Source: Acinetobacter chinensis (GTDB lineage Bacteria > Pseudomonadota > Gammaproteobacteria > Pseudomonadales > Moraxellaceae). From it: a stretch of 64,000 bases of DNA. Below are positions 52,210 through 61,241 of this stretch, piece after piece. Location of the stretch: the NCBI RefSeq assembly GCF_002165375.2, contig NZ_CP032134.1:1612001-1676000 (forward strand). Direction: 5' to 3'. Every line of letters begins with the position of its first letter. Within the stretch, counting starts at the first letter, position 1. The notes beneath the pieces were generated by a model, which was not told where the DNA came from, did no database searches, and worked only from the letters and a program-made list of their open reading frames with translations. The position numbers and the translations under genes were made by a program.

Positions 52210-52848
52210 TCATAGCAGAGAGCCCTGTAAATTTACAGGGCTTTCTCTTGGATAGGTCACGTAATCATTCTGCATTTCGAAAAAATATTCATGAGCGTGT
52301 TCATGGTCTGCATTCAGCCAGTCTTTTCGATACTGTTCGGGTATCACAATTATTGAACGTTTTTCATCTGCCGGAGCGTGAAATTGTTTCATGAAAGGAT
52401 GCCGATCTGCATTGATCGTCAGCATTGAGAAGGATCTGACTTTTGAATTACGAATGACTGCATCTTCGTAGATGCCGGCAACTGTGAAAGGCTCATAATC
52501 TTCGCGCCTTATCGTGTACCAGTGCGGCTTTCCGTTGATATATTTCGGTTCATAAAACTCAATAACCGGCACAAGGCAGAACTTACTGAACTTCCAGGCA
52601 TGTCGAAAACTTGGCTTTTCAGCGATGGTTTCAGTACGTGCGTTGTATGTGTGATTGCTGAACTTAAAGTCATTTGCCCAAGTTGGCAACATTCCAAATT
52701 TTGCAACGTCGAGATCAAAGCCACGCATTATCACAGGTGCGTGGTAAGCAGGGTACACATGATCTTTCAGCTCGATATCAAACTGATCAACATTCACATC
52801 TAAAAGTCTAAGCTGTTTTATAGATGGAAATTTATAGTTTGAGCACAT
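52210..52848 (-). CDS. SRAP-domain abasic-site protein (YedK/HMCES family)
   Basis: 212 residues starting at MCSNYKFPS (ATG 52848), so that Cys2 is the catalytic residue that forms a thiazolidine link to abasic sites in single-stranded DNA. Family features: NARTETIAEKPSFRHAW, CLVPVIEFYEP and ADEKRSIIVIPEQYRKDWL. The longer ORF from 52947 would bury the cysteine and is not credible. Sits with umuDC among DNA-damage genes. Confidence 0.92.
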   Translation of the reverse strand: MCSNYKFPSIKQLRLLDVNVDQFDIELKDHVYPAYHAPVIMRGFDLDVAKFGMLPTWANDFKFSNHTYNARTETIAEKPSFRHAWKFSKFCLVPVIEFYEPKYINGKPHWYTIRREDYEPFTVAGIYEDAVIRNSKVRSFSMLTINADRHPFMKQFHAPADEKRSIIVIPEQYRKDWLNADHEHAHEYFFEMQNDYVTYPRESPVNLQGSLL

Positions 52849-52955
52849 GATATTTTTTGTCCGGTATACATTGAATCTGAAACATTGAGATTTAATAAGT
52901 ATATTAACAGAGGGTAATAACCAAATAAGACTATCTATTGTAATCATAGGTGTAA

Positions 52956-53633
52956 TCAGTGAAGTAATGATTCAGCCCAAATGGATTTGTTGCATCTTGG
53001 ACAATGATCATCTAAGGAATTGATTTTTGCTGTATATGCGCAAGCCATACATGAATAATTATAATTGTATTTAAGAGATTTTGCTTTATGGTAAAGATCA
53101 GGGAATATTGGCAAACCCCACTGAATATTATTTTTCGAAAACTGTATAACACTTAATGAGCCATCTGTTTCCAATAATGCAACTTTAACCTGTCCTAATT
53201 GCTCGACTTTATTTTGCCTTAGTTCAGCAAAAAATTCATCATAGGAATACTTTTCTTCTTTAATGTCATCAATAATCAAAAGACCATTTTTGACAATATA
53301 CATTGGCTTGCCTTCTAGAATTATTTCTAATCTTTCTGACTTCATCATCATATATGTGGTTAATCGATAAAGTAAAATTATTACTGTAAATACAATAAAT
53401 GCATATATGAGTGGTATCTCTTTATAAAACATTGGATCACCCGCAGCTGATCCTAAACTTAATATGATAGCAATCTCAAAAATAGATAATTGTTTTACAC
53501 CTCTTTTACCAGATAATCTGAGTACAATAATAATTAGAACATACATTACAAAGCATCTAATTACTATTTCTAATACAAAATCTAAAGAAATATCGCTAAG
53601 GAATATATCTGTCAAATTCATATTTATACTCAA
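52956..53633 (-). CDS. DUF421/YetF-family membrane protein
   Basis: 225 residues. N-terminal three hydrophobic helices (about residues 15-105), including VLIIIVLRLSGKRGVKQLSI, the signature of DUF421. The cytoplasmic part follows (EEKYSYDEFFAELRQNKVEQ). The C-terminal end has two CxxC-type pairs (YSCMACAY, CPRCNK) forming a zinc ribbon, an added feature. Function unclear; related proteins are induced in stress and sporulation. Confidence 0.85.
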   Translation of the reverse strand: MSINMNLTDIFLSDISLDFVLEIVIRCFVMYVLIIIVLRLSGKRGVKQLSIFEIAIILSLGSAAGDPMFYKEIPLIYAFIVFTVIILLYRLTTYMMMKSERLEIILEGKPMYIVKNGLLIIDDIKEEKYSYDEFFAELRQNKVEQLGQVKVALLETDGSLSVIQFSKNNIQWGLPIFPDLYHKAKSLKYNYNYSCMACAYTAKINSLDDHCPRCNKSIWAESLLH

Positions 53634-53688
53634 ATAAAAAATCAGATCATATCAGGATTAATATGATCTGATATCAAAGGATAATTTA

Positions 53689-53985
53689 TTAAAGTTTTTC
53701 CCAGGCATCTTTTATGGCATGTTTCGCCTGTTCCCATTTGAGACGGGATTCCGCTTTGATTTCTTCCCATTTCAACTTAATATCACTTTCAGAGTCTTCG
53801 AAACGTGCATCAACACCACGTTCATTACGAGCATGTTGACCTAATTCATATGCTGAACGTAAGTCACGATCATAGTCGACATCAGGTATTTCTCGCTGTA
53901 TATCTCCATAGTATGGACGGTTTGCGAAATCTTTACGCCAATCATGTTTGATCGGATTTTCATTTTGATGATCATAAGTTGTCAT
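53689..53985 (-). CDS. Small hydrophilic stress-type protein
   Basis: 98 residues. DWRKDFANRPYYGDIQREIP followed by DRDLRSAYELGQHARNERGV and the repeated C-terminal unit LKWEEIKAESRLKWEQAKHA resemble a common bacterial family of short hydrophilic proteins induced by general stress. No membrane helix or signal peptide. Stop at 53689; RBS AGGAGAAAAC upstream. Confidence 0.7.
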   Translation of the reverse strand: MTTYDHQNENPIKHDWRKDFANRPYYGDIQREIPDVDYDRDLRSAYELGQHARNERGVDARFEDSESDIKLKWEEIKAESRLKWEQAKHAIKDAWEKL

Positions 53986-54062
53986 GGTTTTCTCCTATAT
54001 TAAGTTAGGTAATTTAAATACTTAAACTTAATAATTAAATGAAATAATTGTGAGAGGATGGA

Positions 54063-54218
54063 TTAATATAACTGCCTGGCAGTTTCTACACGTAAATTGT
54101 TTCTGCATTTTTCATGAACAGTTTTTTGAGATTTTTTAGAGGATTTATCTTTATAATCCTCTAAATTAAGATTTTTAAAATATTTTTGCTGTTTCGGATT
54201 TTGATAACGATTTGACAT
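54063..54218 (-). CDS. Small lysine-rich hydrophilic protein
   Basis: 51 residues, from ATG 54218 with GAGGTGAGAAATC upstream. Reads MSNRYQNPKQQKYFKNLNLE, then DYKDKSSKKSQKTVHEK, ending ETARQLY. Basic and disordered-looking, in line with its stress-gene neighbours. No family recognised. Confidence 0.55.
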   Translation of the reverse strand: MSNRYQNPKQQKYFKNLNLEDYKDKSSKKSQKTVHEKCRNNLRVETARQLY

Positions 54219-54624
54219 GATTTCTCACCTCGAATTATTTATTTAATCTACTCAGCATTTAGCAGATGTATTTATTATTAGCATGAATTTATTTTCATTA
54301 AATTTTTAACATGTTACATTTTTTATAATTGGTAATATTTCGTAAAATATTTGAAATATTTATTGATTTTAAATGAAATATTTTAATTTATTATTAACAA
54401 TAAAATAATACTGTAAATATGATTGTTTAGGGAGTAGTTAAAAGTGTCACTTTGATACTCAATGGTATGACTTTTATTTTTATTAATAAATAAAGTGTGG
54501 TGGTCATCTCTTTTTTGCACTTACTATCATGTTACGTTCTTTGACAACTTTAAATCTAACTCTTACAGTAACTTAAAATTAATACTGTATTGTATTAATC
54601 TAATTTACAGCGTGAGAATGAAAA
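54219..54624. other. AT-rich gap before the iron-enzyme gene
   Basis: About 400 bp with very low GC. No ORF, tRNA or terminator of note. Probably promoter DNA for the flanking divergent genes and perhaps the left boundary of a transferred segment. Confidence 0.4.
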
Positions 54625-56025
54625 ATGACAAATGCCGTAAAAGAGAGAATCTTAAATTTAATCTCAAGAGATAATGAGCAATATCAAGATATTGTAAACT
54701 TTTTTTTAGATTATGATGTTAATGAAATTGAAAAAACACTTAGGGCTGACAAGATAATCAGTAATGAAATTCCTAAGTATAAGAATAACGACCTGAATTT
54801 TCCTGAAAGGCTTGTTGACTTGGAGAGATGGATATCACAAAACCATAATTCTCAATGCCTTAATTATAGTAATTATCTTGAGCGCAGAAGAAATGGTGGG
54901 AAACGGGAATTTTTTCAAACTGTTAGTGAGGCCTATGAATTTCTATACAAGGTCGCACCTGTTAAGAGGGTGGACGGCTCCTGGCTCTATAGTCTAACCA
55001 AACATTGGAATGACCAGGAATATAGAGGCTTGATACAAATCTATCTTGAAGAGCTTGGATTAGGTATAAGAGCAAAAAACCACGTATGCCTTTTTGAAAA
55101 CTTACTTACTTCACACGGACTTAATCAATTTTTAGTAAACTTGGGCGATGAATATTATCATCAAGCTGCCGTTCAACTCGCGTTAGCATATGCATCTTCA
55201 GAATTTATTCCAGAAATTCTAGGATTTAACCTGGGTTATGAGCAGTTACCCCTTCATCTTTTGATTACAAATTATGAGCTGAAAGAATTAGGCATTGATT
55301 CGAGGTATTTTAATCTTCATATCACTATAGATAATTATGATAATGGCCATGCCAAACTGGCATTGGAATCAATACAAAAAATTAGTAGAAGATATGATGA
55401 TGAATATGAGTTTATGAAAAAATTAAAAGCAGGGTTTGCTCTTAATGATGCTGGACTTAGCTCAAATACTATAATTCAGAATTTGGATACAGAAGCCATG
55501 GTTTTGAATATATTACAAAAAAAAGCGATTATAGGCAGGCATATGCACAATAACAGATGTGTAATTGCGAATAAAACGACAAATGAATGGCTATCTGATA
55601 ATGAAAATGTATCCTTGTTTGTTCAAGTGTTAAAAGATAATGGATGGATCAGGCTGAATGAGGATCCATCAAATAGTAGATTCTGGAATATGCTTAACGA
55701 CGATGGCAAAATGTCAGGAGTGTTTTCGGATATTGAAAAAGCTTTTATTTATGATTGGATCGCTGGAACAGAGTCAGATAAATTTTCATATCAGGTTAAA
55801 CCCCAATTAATAGAAAAATTTCTTGATATGGACTGCATTCAAAGTAGTCATCCAAATAATTTAGAATCATTGCAGCATGACATATTAGGTATAAATAATA
55901 TTAAAGATCAACTTTCTAAGTTGGTACTCTACCTTTCACCTCACTATCACAGTCAGGAAATTGGATTATGGAGCTCTAGGAAATATGTTGAAATTCTATA
56001 TCCTTATTTAGCAACACGAAATTAA
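54625..56025 (+). CDS. Iron-containing redox enzyme family protein (haem-oxygenase-like fold)
   Basis: 466 residues. From about residue 120 the sequence IYLEELGLGIRAKNHVCLFE, then NLGYEQLPLHLLITNYELKE, and FNLHITIDNYDNGHAKLALE matches the haem-oxygenase-like diiron oxidase (HDO) family, including the D/H-rich DNYDNGHA helix that binds metal. Such enzymes cut C-C or C-N bonds in small molecules or amino-acid chains. No biosynthetic partners are adjacent; a P4-type integrase follows convergently. Substrate unknown; AT-rich, so possibly acquired. Confidence 0.8.
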   Translation: MTNAVKERILNLISRDNEQYQDIVNFFLDYDVNEIEKTLRADKIISNEIPKYKNNDLNFPERLVDLERWISQNHNSQCLNYSNYLERRRNGGKREFFQTVSEAYEFLYKVAPVKRVDGSWLYSLTKHWNDQEYRGLIQIYLEELGLGIRAKNHVCLFENLLTSHGLNQFLVNLGDEYYHQAAVQLALAYASSEFIPEILGFNLGYEQLPLHLLITNYELKELGIDSRYFNLHITIDNYDNGHAKLALESIQKISRRYDDEYEFMKKLKAGFALNDAGLSSNTIIQNLDTEAMVLNILQKKAIIGRHMHNNRCVIANKTTNEWLSDNENVSLFVQVLKDNGWIRLNEDPSNSRFWNMLNDDGKMSGVFSDIEKAFIYDWIAGTESDKFSYQVKPQLIEKFLDMDCIQSSHPNNLESLQHDILGINNIKDQLSKLVLYLSPHYHSQEIGLWSSRKYVEILYPYLATRN

Positions 56026-56110
56026 TTAAATTTTAAACTCTATAGGCAATGAGTATGTAATTGCAGAGACTTGGATTTAAAAGATTGGGTGGAGAAAGTT
56101 GATTGAAAGC

Positions 56111-57343
56111 TTAGCATGAGCTCTCGGTTTTCCACCCATCTACTATATCAGCCCATTGTTGAAGCATATCCCTACGTTGTTCTAAATATTTAGCATGATT
56201 GTAGGATGCTCTTGTTTTGTTCTGATCAGCATGAGCCAATTGTTTTTCAATCCAATTCTCATCAAAATCATGCTCGTTTAGGATTGTTGATGCTGTTGCT
56301 CGAAAGTCATGAGCTGTGACCGTTTTCAGCCCCATGTTTTTAAGGGCGACGTTTAATGTAGTATTACCTATTACACCATCATTTTTCCCATAAACCCCAG
56401 GGAATACATATTCTTTATTACCAGACTCTATGAGTTGCATTTTTAGTAAATTAAACAATTGACTGGACATGGGAACTAAGTGCAGTCGATTTTTTTTAGT
56501 CGTTCTTTCCTGGTTATTGCTGCGAGTTGAAACAGGGAAATTAATTACTTTGGATTCAAAATCTACATAAGCCCACTTCATACGACGAATTTCAATTGAG
56601 CGAAGCATAGTGTAAGCCATCGTGAGTAAAGCGTTTCTTACTGTATTTGATCCCTTAAATACATCGAGCCCAGATCTAAAAAGCTTTTGCTCTTCTTTTG
56701 TTAGAGGTCGTGCATGTTCGATTTCAGGGCGGACAATAGCGCCTCGCACAGCATATGTCGGGTCATTATCTGCTCTTAAAGTTGCAATTGCATAACGCAT
56801 GACAGAACCAATAAATTTTTGATTATTTAATGCAGTAACTTCACCACTTCCTCTCTTACCTGTTTCTCTTACACGTTTCACTGTTGATCTAACAATGTGC
56901 AAAATATCTGCAGATGTCACATCTTTCACATTCTTATCACCAATTACCGGAAATACATCCAGCTCTAAAGCTTTCTCAAACTTACTGATATACCCACTTG
57001 ACCTGTTGACCAGGATCTCTGCGATATATTCATTTGCAACCAGTTTAAATGTGTTTACACTGAGGTATTGAGCTTCAATTTTCTCTTGTTTTCGATTCTG
57101 AGATGGATTAATACCATCATCAAGAAGAATCTTGGCCTGATCGCGAGCTTTACGCGCATCTGCTAAGCCTACAAGAGGGTATTCTCCAAGACTCAGCATT
57201 GAAGCCTTACCATTAAACCGATAGCGAAAGCGCCAAAGTTTGGTTCCACTAGGTCGGACCTCAATACAAAGTCCATTGTGGTCAGCTATTCTGTAGGTCT
57301 TTTCACGGGGTTTAAGGCTTTTAATTTTAGTATCGGTTAGCAT
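56111..57343 (-). CDS. P4-type tyrosine integrase
   Basis: 410 residues from ATG 57343 (MLTDTKIKSLKPREKTYRIA); the ORF also allows an earlier start at 57421. N-terminal DUF4102 domain (DHNGLCIEVRPSGTKLWRFR), core-binding region, then the catalytic domain with Arg in AYTMLRSIEIRRM, HxxR in VTAHDFRATAST and the tyrosine in RASYNHAKYLEQ. A genomic-island integrase, different from the prophage one. It points to an island but no tRNA target lies next to it. Confidence 0.92.
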   Translation of the reverse strand: MLTDTKIKSLKPREKTYRIADHNGLCIEVRPSGTKLWRFRYRFNGKASMLSLGEYPLVGLADARKARDQAKILLDDGINPSQNRKQEKIEAQYLSVNTFKLVANEYIAEILVNRSSGYISKFEKALELDVFPVIGDKNVKDVTSADILHIVRSTVKRVRETGKRGSGEVTALNNQKFIGSVMRYAIATLRADNDPTYAVRGAIVRPEIEHARPLTKEEQKLFRSGLDVFKGSNTVRNALLTMAYTMLRSIEIRRMKWAYVDFESKVINFPVSTRSNNQERTTKKNRLHLVPMSSQLFNLLKMQLIESGNKEYVFPGVYGKNDGVIGNTTLNVALKNMGLKTVTAHDFRATASTILNEHDFDENWIEKQLAHADQNKTRASYNHAKYLEQRRDMLQQWADIVDGWKTESSC

Positions 57344-57380
57344 TTGTGAGTAACTTAAATAAAGTAGTGAGTAATTGAGT

Positions 57381-57404
57381 TTGTACTCACAATTGTACTC
57401 ACAA
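57381..57404. repeat. Two tandem 12-bp repeats upstream of the integrase
   Basis: TTGTACTCACAA occurs twice without a gap (57381-57392, 57393-57404), inside the leader or extended start of the integrase gene. Likely integrase arm sites or autoregulatory sites. Confidence 0.6.
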
Positions 57405-57515
57405 AAAATGATTTTGCACAATTCACCTATATTTGTTTTAATTTGATAAGATATTGATTACAAATAATATGTATGTTTTATAAATTTAGCTAGATTTGTA
57501 AAGATTTCAATACTA

Positions 57516-57839
57516 ATGTTTTCTGATGATAAGAATTATTATGTTGCTGTATTACCTGTAAATCATCAGTTGAATTTGAAGAAAGTTGCAAATGCTTTGG
57601 GGTGTAAAAAACTGCATATGGCCGATCCTAAAGATGCTGAAAGGCTTACCGGCTATCTGGTCGGGGGAATCAGTCCTGTTGGGCAAAAAAAGCGTTTAAA
57701 AACTGTAATTGATGCATCAGCAGAAAAATTAGCGAAAATTTATGTCAGTGGCGGTAAGCGTGGTCTGGATATCGGAATAAATCCTTGTGATTTAGCTAAG
57801 GTTCTGGGTGCAAATTTTTCTGATATTATCGATGTATAA
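57516..57839 (+). pseudogene. 5'-truncated YbaK/EbsC-type aminoacyl-tRNA deacylase
   Basis: 107 residues against about 155 for the family. Retained: [56 protein letters not shown] and [12 protein letters not shown], all YbaK core motifs, with the lysine and GGxSP residues. The N-terminal third is missing; upstream DNA up to the integrase is AT-rich and carries no recognisable start. A trans-editing factor for mischarged Cys-tRNA(Pro) in intact form; this copy is probably dead. Confidence 0.82.
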
Positions 57840-58475
57840 ACTGTATTTTTATTTCAGTTACGTATAAAAATATTGCTTATAAATGTAAAGTCAACAATGT
57901 AGTGGCTTTGTGATTCGAGTCCATACCTAATAAGGTTGTCTGAATATATGAGCTCAACCAGGGAGCTTTTTTAGCCGCTCATGCGGTTGTGAACACCCCT
58001 GTTCCTTGTTCATGCATCTCAGGTGTAAGGAGTTTATATTCTGTAGTTTTTCAGACATTCTTTCATCTGATTGCGCCGATATTTACAAAAATATATTTGT
58101 CCATGATTACATATTCTTTAGTATCATCAGACAGGCTCTGTCCGTTACAACTTCAAACTTTTCTGCTGTTCCTGATCGGAGTTGTCATTTCGAGCAAGGA
58201 GGAAAGTTTTTGTTCTAAGAAAATAATTCAGAATCGCTAAACGGAGATTGACTGAATATGTCTTTAGCGGAAGCAGAATTAAAATTTAAAAATTGAATGT
58301 AAAGGCTCAATTGGTTTGATTTTCATCATGTAAATGACAGAAAGTGGATGCTGAAATTTGTTCCAAAAAAAATACAATAAAAAACTTATTGAATACTTTT
58401 TCCACCATACAACATAGTGGCGGTTTTGCAGAATGGGGTAAAACCTATCAGTTTTTTTAATTGGAGAAAGTAATT
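57840..58475. other. Gap with degenerate sequence and a hairpin terminator
   Basis: About 640 bp. Contains a hairpin AGCTC/GAGCT with T run near 57951-57971 and short overlapping ORFs around 57989-58240 in several frames, none convincing. From about 58255 the sequence is repeated at about 60150 (see the duplicated module). No sound gene. Confidence 0.5.
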
Positions 58476-58831
58476 ATGAATTTTATAGAAGCGATGGATC
58501 TATTTAAAACTGGTGATCTTGGTGATTTTGGAAAAGTAGAAGATATTTTGGAGTCTGAAGATTACATAGTCGAACTCATTTTGAAACCGGATAACTATTT
58601 GGGATGTGAAGCTTTTTTGTTCCACTTGGTGAAGATTATCGAATTCCACAGAAGTACTCAGAACAAGGGTATGACAAAATTTTGGATATTCAAGATATTA
58701 AGATGCTGGCTGAAATGGCTGATGAATATATTATGAGTGATGAGACATTTTGTGAACTAATAATTTATTACTATGAACGTGATGCTTTCCCATCCTGGTT
58801 ATATGATTTACCTGAAAAACAGGATGTATAA
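58255..58831 (+). repeat. Duplicated module, copy 1 (leader plus gene)
   Basis: Matches about 60150-60715: an ATATGTCTTTAGCGGAAGCA-type start (58255), a variable central part, a highly conserved stretch from about 58380 (ACCATACAACATAGTGGCGG), then the gene. Coding potential of the leader is unclear; one frame reads FAEWGKTYQFF at its end, which would suit a toxin C-terminus, but another copy favours a different frame. Confidence 0.7.
58476..58831 (+). pseudogene. Immunity-like protein gene, copy 1 (frameshifted)
   Basis: Starts at ATG 58476 (MNFIEAMDLFKTGDLGD). One base is missing in the T6 run at 58613-58618; adding one T restores 118 codons ending LYDLPEKQDV, matching the 117-residue intact copy at 60362. 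The leader from about 58380 is nearly identical in the two copies. The frameshift could be a real pseudogene, phase variation or a base error. IS copy 2 was inserted 12 bp after its stop. Confidence 0.85.
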
Positions 58832-58904
58832 ATTTAATAAAATAGAGGTGGTCCCACTTGTTTGAACAACTAAAAGCGTATTTATAAGTGATATTCCGCT
58901 CTAG

Positions 58905-59645
58905 TTAAGCCACCTTGTTTTGTTGGGGTAGCTGATCATAGTAAAACTCATTTGGTGTCATTTTGTCTAGACTCGAATGAGGTCGTTTCAAATTATAAAA
59001 CTCAAAATATGCACTTAATTGCTTTTTCGCATCTGTGACACTGCTATAAGCTTTGAGATACACCTCTTCATATTTAACGCTCCGCCATAATCGTTCAACC
59101 ATCACATTATCTACCCATCGACCTTTACCATCCATACTGATTTGAATGCCATTTGATTTCAATACATCAATAAATGCATCACTGGTAAACTGGCTGCCTT
59201 GGTCTGTATTAAATATTTCAGGTCGACCATATTTTTCAATCGCTTCATTTAAAGCCGAAATACAAAAATCCACCTCCATACTAATCGATACCCTATGCGC
59301 AAGTACCTTGCGGCTATGCCAATCAATCACAGCACATAAATAAACAAAGCCTTTTGCCATAGGGATATACGTTATATCCGTAGACCACACTTGATTACTG
59401 CGCTGAATAGCCAACCCTTTGAGCAGATATGGATATTTACGGTGAGCTTGATTAGCCTGGCTTAAATTTGGTTTGCAATATAACGCCTGAATACCCATTT
59501 TCTTCATTAAAGTACGTGTATGACGTCGTCCTATATGATGTCCTTGACGATTCAACAAATCACGCATCATACGACTGCCTGCAAAAGGATATTGCATATG
59601 TAATTCATCAATACATCGCATCAGCTTCAGATCTGATGCACTCAC
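58905..59645 (-). CDS. IS3-family transposase OrfB (copy 2)
   Basis: 246 residues, identical to OrfB of copy 1 with the same DDE residues (STDITYI, NTDQGSQF, VERLWRS). Read as an OrfAB fusion from 60049. Confidence 0.94.
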   Translation of the reverse strand: MSASDLKLMRCIDELHMQYPFAGSRMMRDLLNRQGHHIGRRHTRTLMKKMGIQALYCKPNLSQANQAHRKYPYLLKGLAIQRSNQVWSTDITYIPMAKGFVYLCAVIDWHSRKVLAHRVSISMEVDFCISALNEAIEKYGRPEIFNTDQGSQFTSDAFIDVLKSNGIQISMDGKGRWVDNVMVERLWRSVKYEEVYLKAYSSVTDAKKQLSAYFEFYNLKRPHSSLDKMTPNEFYYDQLPQQNKVA

Positions 59646-59731
59646 AGGTTTTGGGCGATAGTAATAACAACCACGGGAGACTTTCAGCAGCTTAGCTTGC
59701 TTAGATACTGAAATCTGAAGTGAGTCGTCGA

Positions 59732-60049
59732 TTAACTTTTGTGGTTGAAGCGGCCCAGTTTCTTCAACACACCTTCTAAAAAATCAATTTCTAATGCCTG
59801 CTCACCGATTTTTGCATGTAGTTTTTTTAGATCGATGGGTGGTTCTGTTGGAGCTTTTGATTGATCGAAAGCTTGCGAGGAAGCTGAGATCAATTGATTT
59901 TTCCAGTCAATAATTTGGTTTTGATGAACATCAAACTCAGCACTCAATTCAGCAAGTGTTTTTTCTGCTTTAATCGCAGCAAGTGCTACCTTAGCTTTAA
60001 AATCATTTGAATGATTTCTTCTTGGTCTACGTGCCATAAAATACTCCAT
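59732..60049 (-). CDS. IS3-family transposase OrfA (copy 2)
   Basis: 105 residues, identical to OrfA of copy 1. Its intact state and identity to copy 1 suggest that this IS has been active recently. Confidence 0.94.
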   Translation of the reverse strand: MEYFMARRPRRNHSNDFKAKVALAAIKAEKTLAELSAEFDVHQNQIIDWKNQLISASSQAFDQSKAPTEPPIDLKKLHAKIGEQALEIDFLEGVLKKLGRFNHKS

Positions 60050-60149
60050 ATATTGATGTTTATAACATCATTTGAGGAGCAGAATATCACTTATAGGAGT
60101 TGTTCAAATTTACGGATCCATCTCTAATATCAAAGAAGGTTTATAGGAT

Positions 60150-60715
60150 ATGTCTTTAACGGAAGTAGAATTAAAATCTAAAAATTGAATGTAATGGCTC
60201 AATTTGTTTTGATTTTAATTATTTGAAGAAAAGGGATAAAGATATTTGTTCCAAAAAAGTACAATAAAACTTATTCAATACTTTTTCCACCATACAACAT
60301 AGTGGCGGTTTTGCAGAATGGGGTAAAACCTATTAGTTTTTTTTAATTGGAGAAAGTAATTATGAATTTTATAGAAGCGATGGATCTATTTAAAACTGGT
60401 GATCTTGGTGATTGTGGAAAAGTAGAAGATATTTTGGAGTCTGATGAATCTGTATATCTTATTTCAAAACCGGATAACTTTTTTGAATGTGAAACTTTTT
60501 ATATTCAGCTTGATCTGGAATCTCCACTCCCACAGAAGTACTCAGACCAGGGTTATAAAATAATTCTGGATGTTGTAGATATTAAGATGCTGGCTGAAAT
60601 GGCTGATGAATATATTATGAGTGATGAGACATTTTGTGAACTAATAATTCATTACTATGAACGTGATGCTTTCCCATCCTGGTTATATGATTTACCTGAA
60701 AAACAAGTTGAATAA
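60150..60715 (+). repeat. Duplicated module, copy 2 (leader plus gene)
   Basis: Second occurrence of the module seen at 58255-58831: conserved start, divergent middle, highly conserved leader from about 60277, and an intact gene. Arrays of such modules are typical of loci where immunity or toxin cassettes accumulate. Confidence 0.7.
60362..60715 (+). CDS. Immunity-like protein, copy 2 (intact)
   Basis: 117 residues from ATG 60362 with a strong site TTGGAGAAAG upstream. Acidic, soluble: MNFIEAMDLFKTGDLGDCGK, then LPQKYSDQGYKIILDVVDIK, EMADEYIMSDETFCELIIHY, YERDAFPSWLYDLP. Paralogue of the gene at 58476. Size, acidity and tandem duplication are those of polymorphic-toxin/CDI immunity proteins, but no toxin gene is in the window, so the assignment is inference. 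Confidence 0.68.
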   Translation: MNFIEAMDLFKTGDLGDCGKVEDILESDESVYLISKPDNFFECETFYIQLDLESPLPQKYSDQGYKIILDVVDIKMLAEMADEYIMSDETFCELIIHYYERDAFPSWLYDLPEKQVE

Positions 60716-61241
60716 AAATTAAAACTCAATTGGAACTTTTATAAATTTTAATAAATTGATTTGAAATAATAGCTCTAATATATTTAGGGCTATTTTCATG
60801 TATACACTTAATTTGCTGAGAATTACAGTAGGAACTCCGTACATTAAAAAATCAAAACAGCTTTAGAAAAGGTTGCCGGGCAGAAAATTGTACTGACAGA
60901 AAATCGAAAAGTTATTTGCAAAAGTGGTGTAAGTGTTTTGCCTGTAATGCTTTCATTTACAGATGGTCAGGAAATTAGTCTTTATGTTCGTACTTTAGTT
61001 GATGTCAAAGGGTAAAAAATTATGTATAGAAAGTATTTGATTTTTATATGGTGACGAATATAAATAAAGGAAATAAATAACTATCTCATAATTTGTGGCA
61101 TCATATTTTTAAGGTTTTTATTATATGTAGGTTTTATAAATTTTTTGTAGACTGATGAAATACAATTGATGCCAAAAGTATGCAATTATATGCAAGCTTT
61201 TAAATTTATAACGCTTTGAAAATGCAAGAGTAAGCAACCAT
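60716..61241. other. Gap with a gene fragment
   Basis: No complete gene. A start-less open stretch at 60848-61015 (see the pseudogene entry) and AT-rich DNA carrying repeats of TATGCAA (GTATGCAATTATATGCAAGC) before the MFS gene, possibly its promoter or an operator. Confidence 0.5.
60848..61015 (+). pseudogene. C-terminal remnant of an unidentified gene
   Basis: About 55 codons open to a stop at 61013, without a start: ALEKVAGQKIVLTENRKVIC, SGVSVLPVMLSFTDGQEISL, ending VRTLVDVKG. Protein-like composition, but no start codon or ribosome site, so a remnant of a larger gene. Family not recognised. Confidence 0.4.

Larger units (their letters stand above)
58844..60125 (-). mobile_element. IS3-family insertion sequence, copy 2 (1282 bp)
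   Basis: Same 1282-bp element as at 5196-6477, in reverse orientation, with identical transposase products. Flanked by a 3-bp duplication AAT (58841-58843 and 60126-60128). Landed between the two copies of the immunity-like module. Confidence 0.95.

Noticed and set aside
45272..54218. katE to DUF421 region as part of the prophage
   Set aside because: Genes are of chromosomal stress type on the opposite strand, beyond the endolysin terminator; however, without att sites this cannot be fully excluded.
57885..57920. Possible tRNA remnant (GATTCGAGTCC resembles a T-loop)
   Set aside because: The flanking bases do not form a T-stem and no anticodon arm exists upstream.
57989..58240. Two overlapping hydrophobic or cysteine-rich ORFs
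   Set aside because: No ribosome site, frames conflict, and neither resembles a known protein; more likely decayed DNA.
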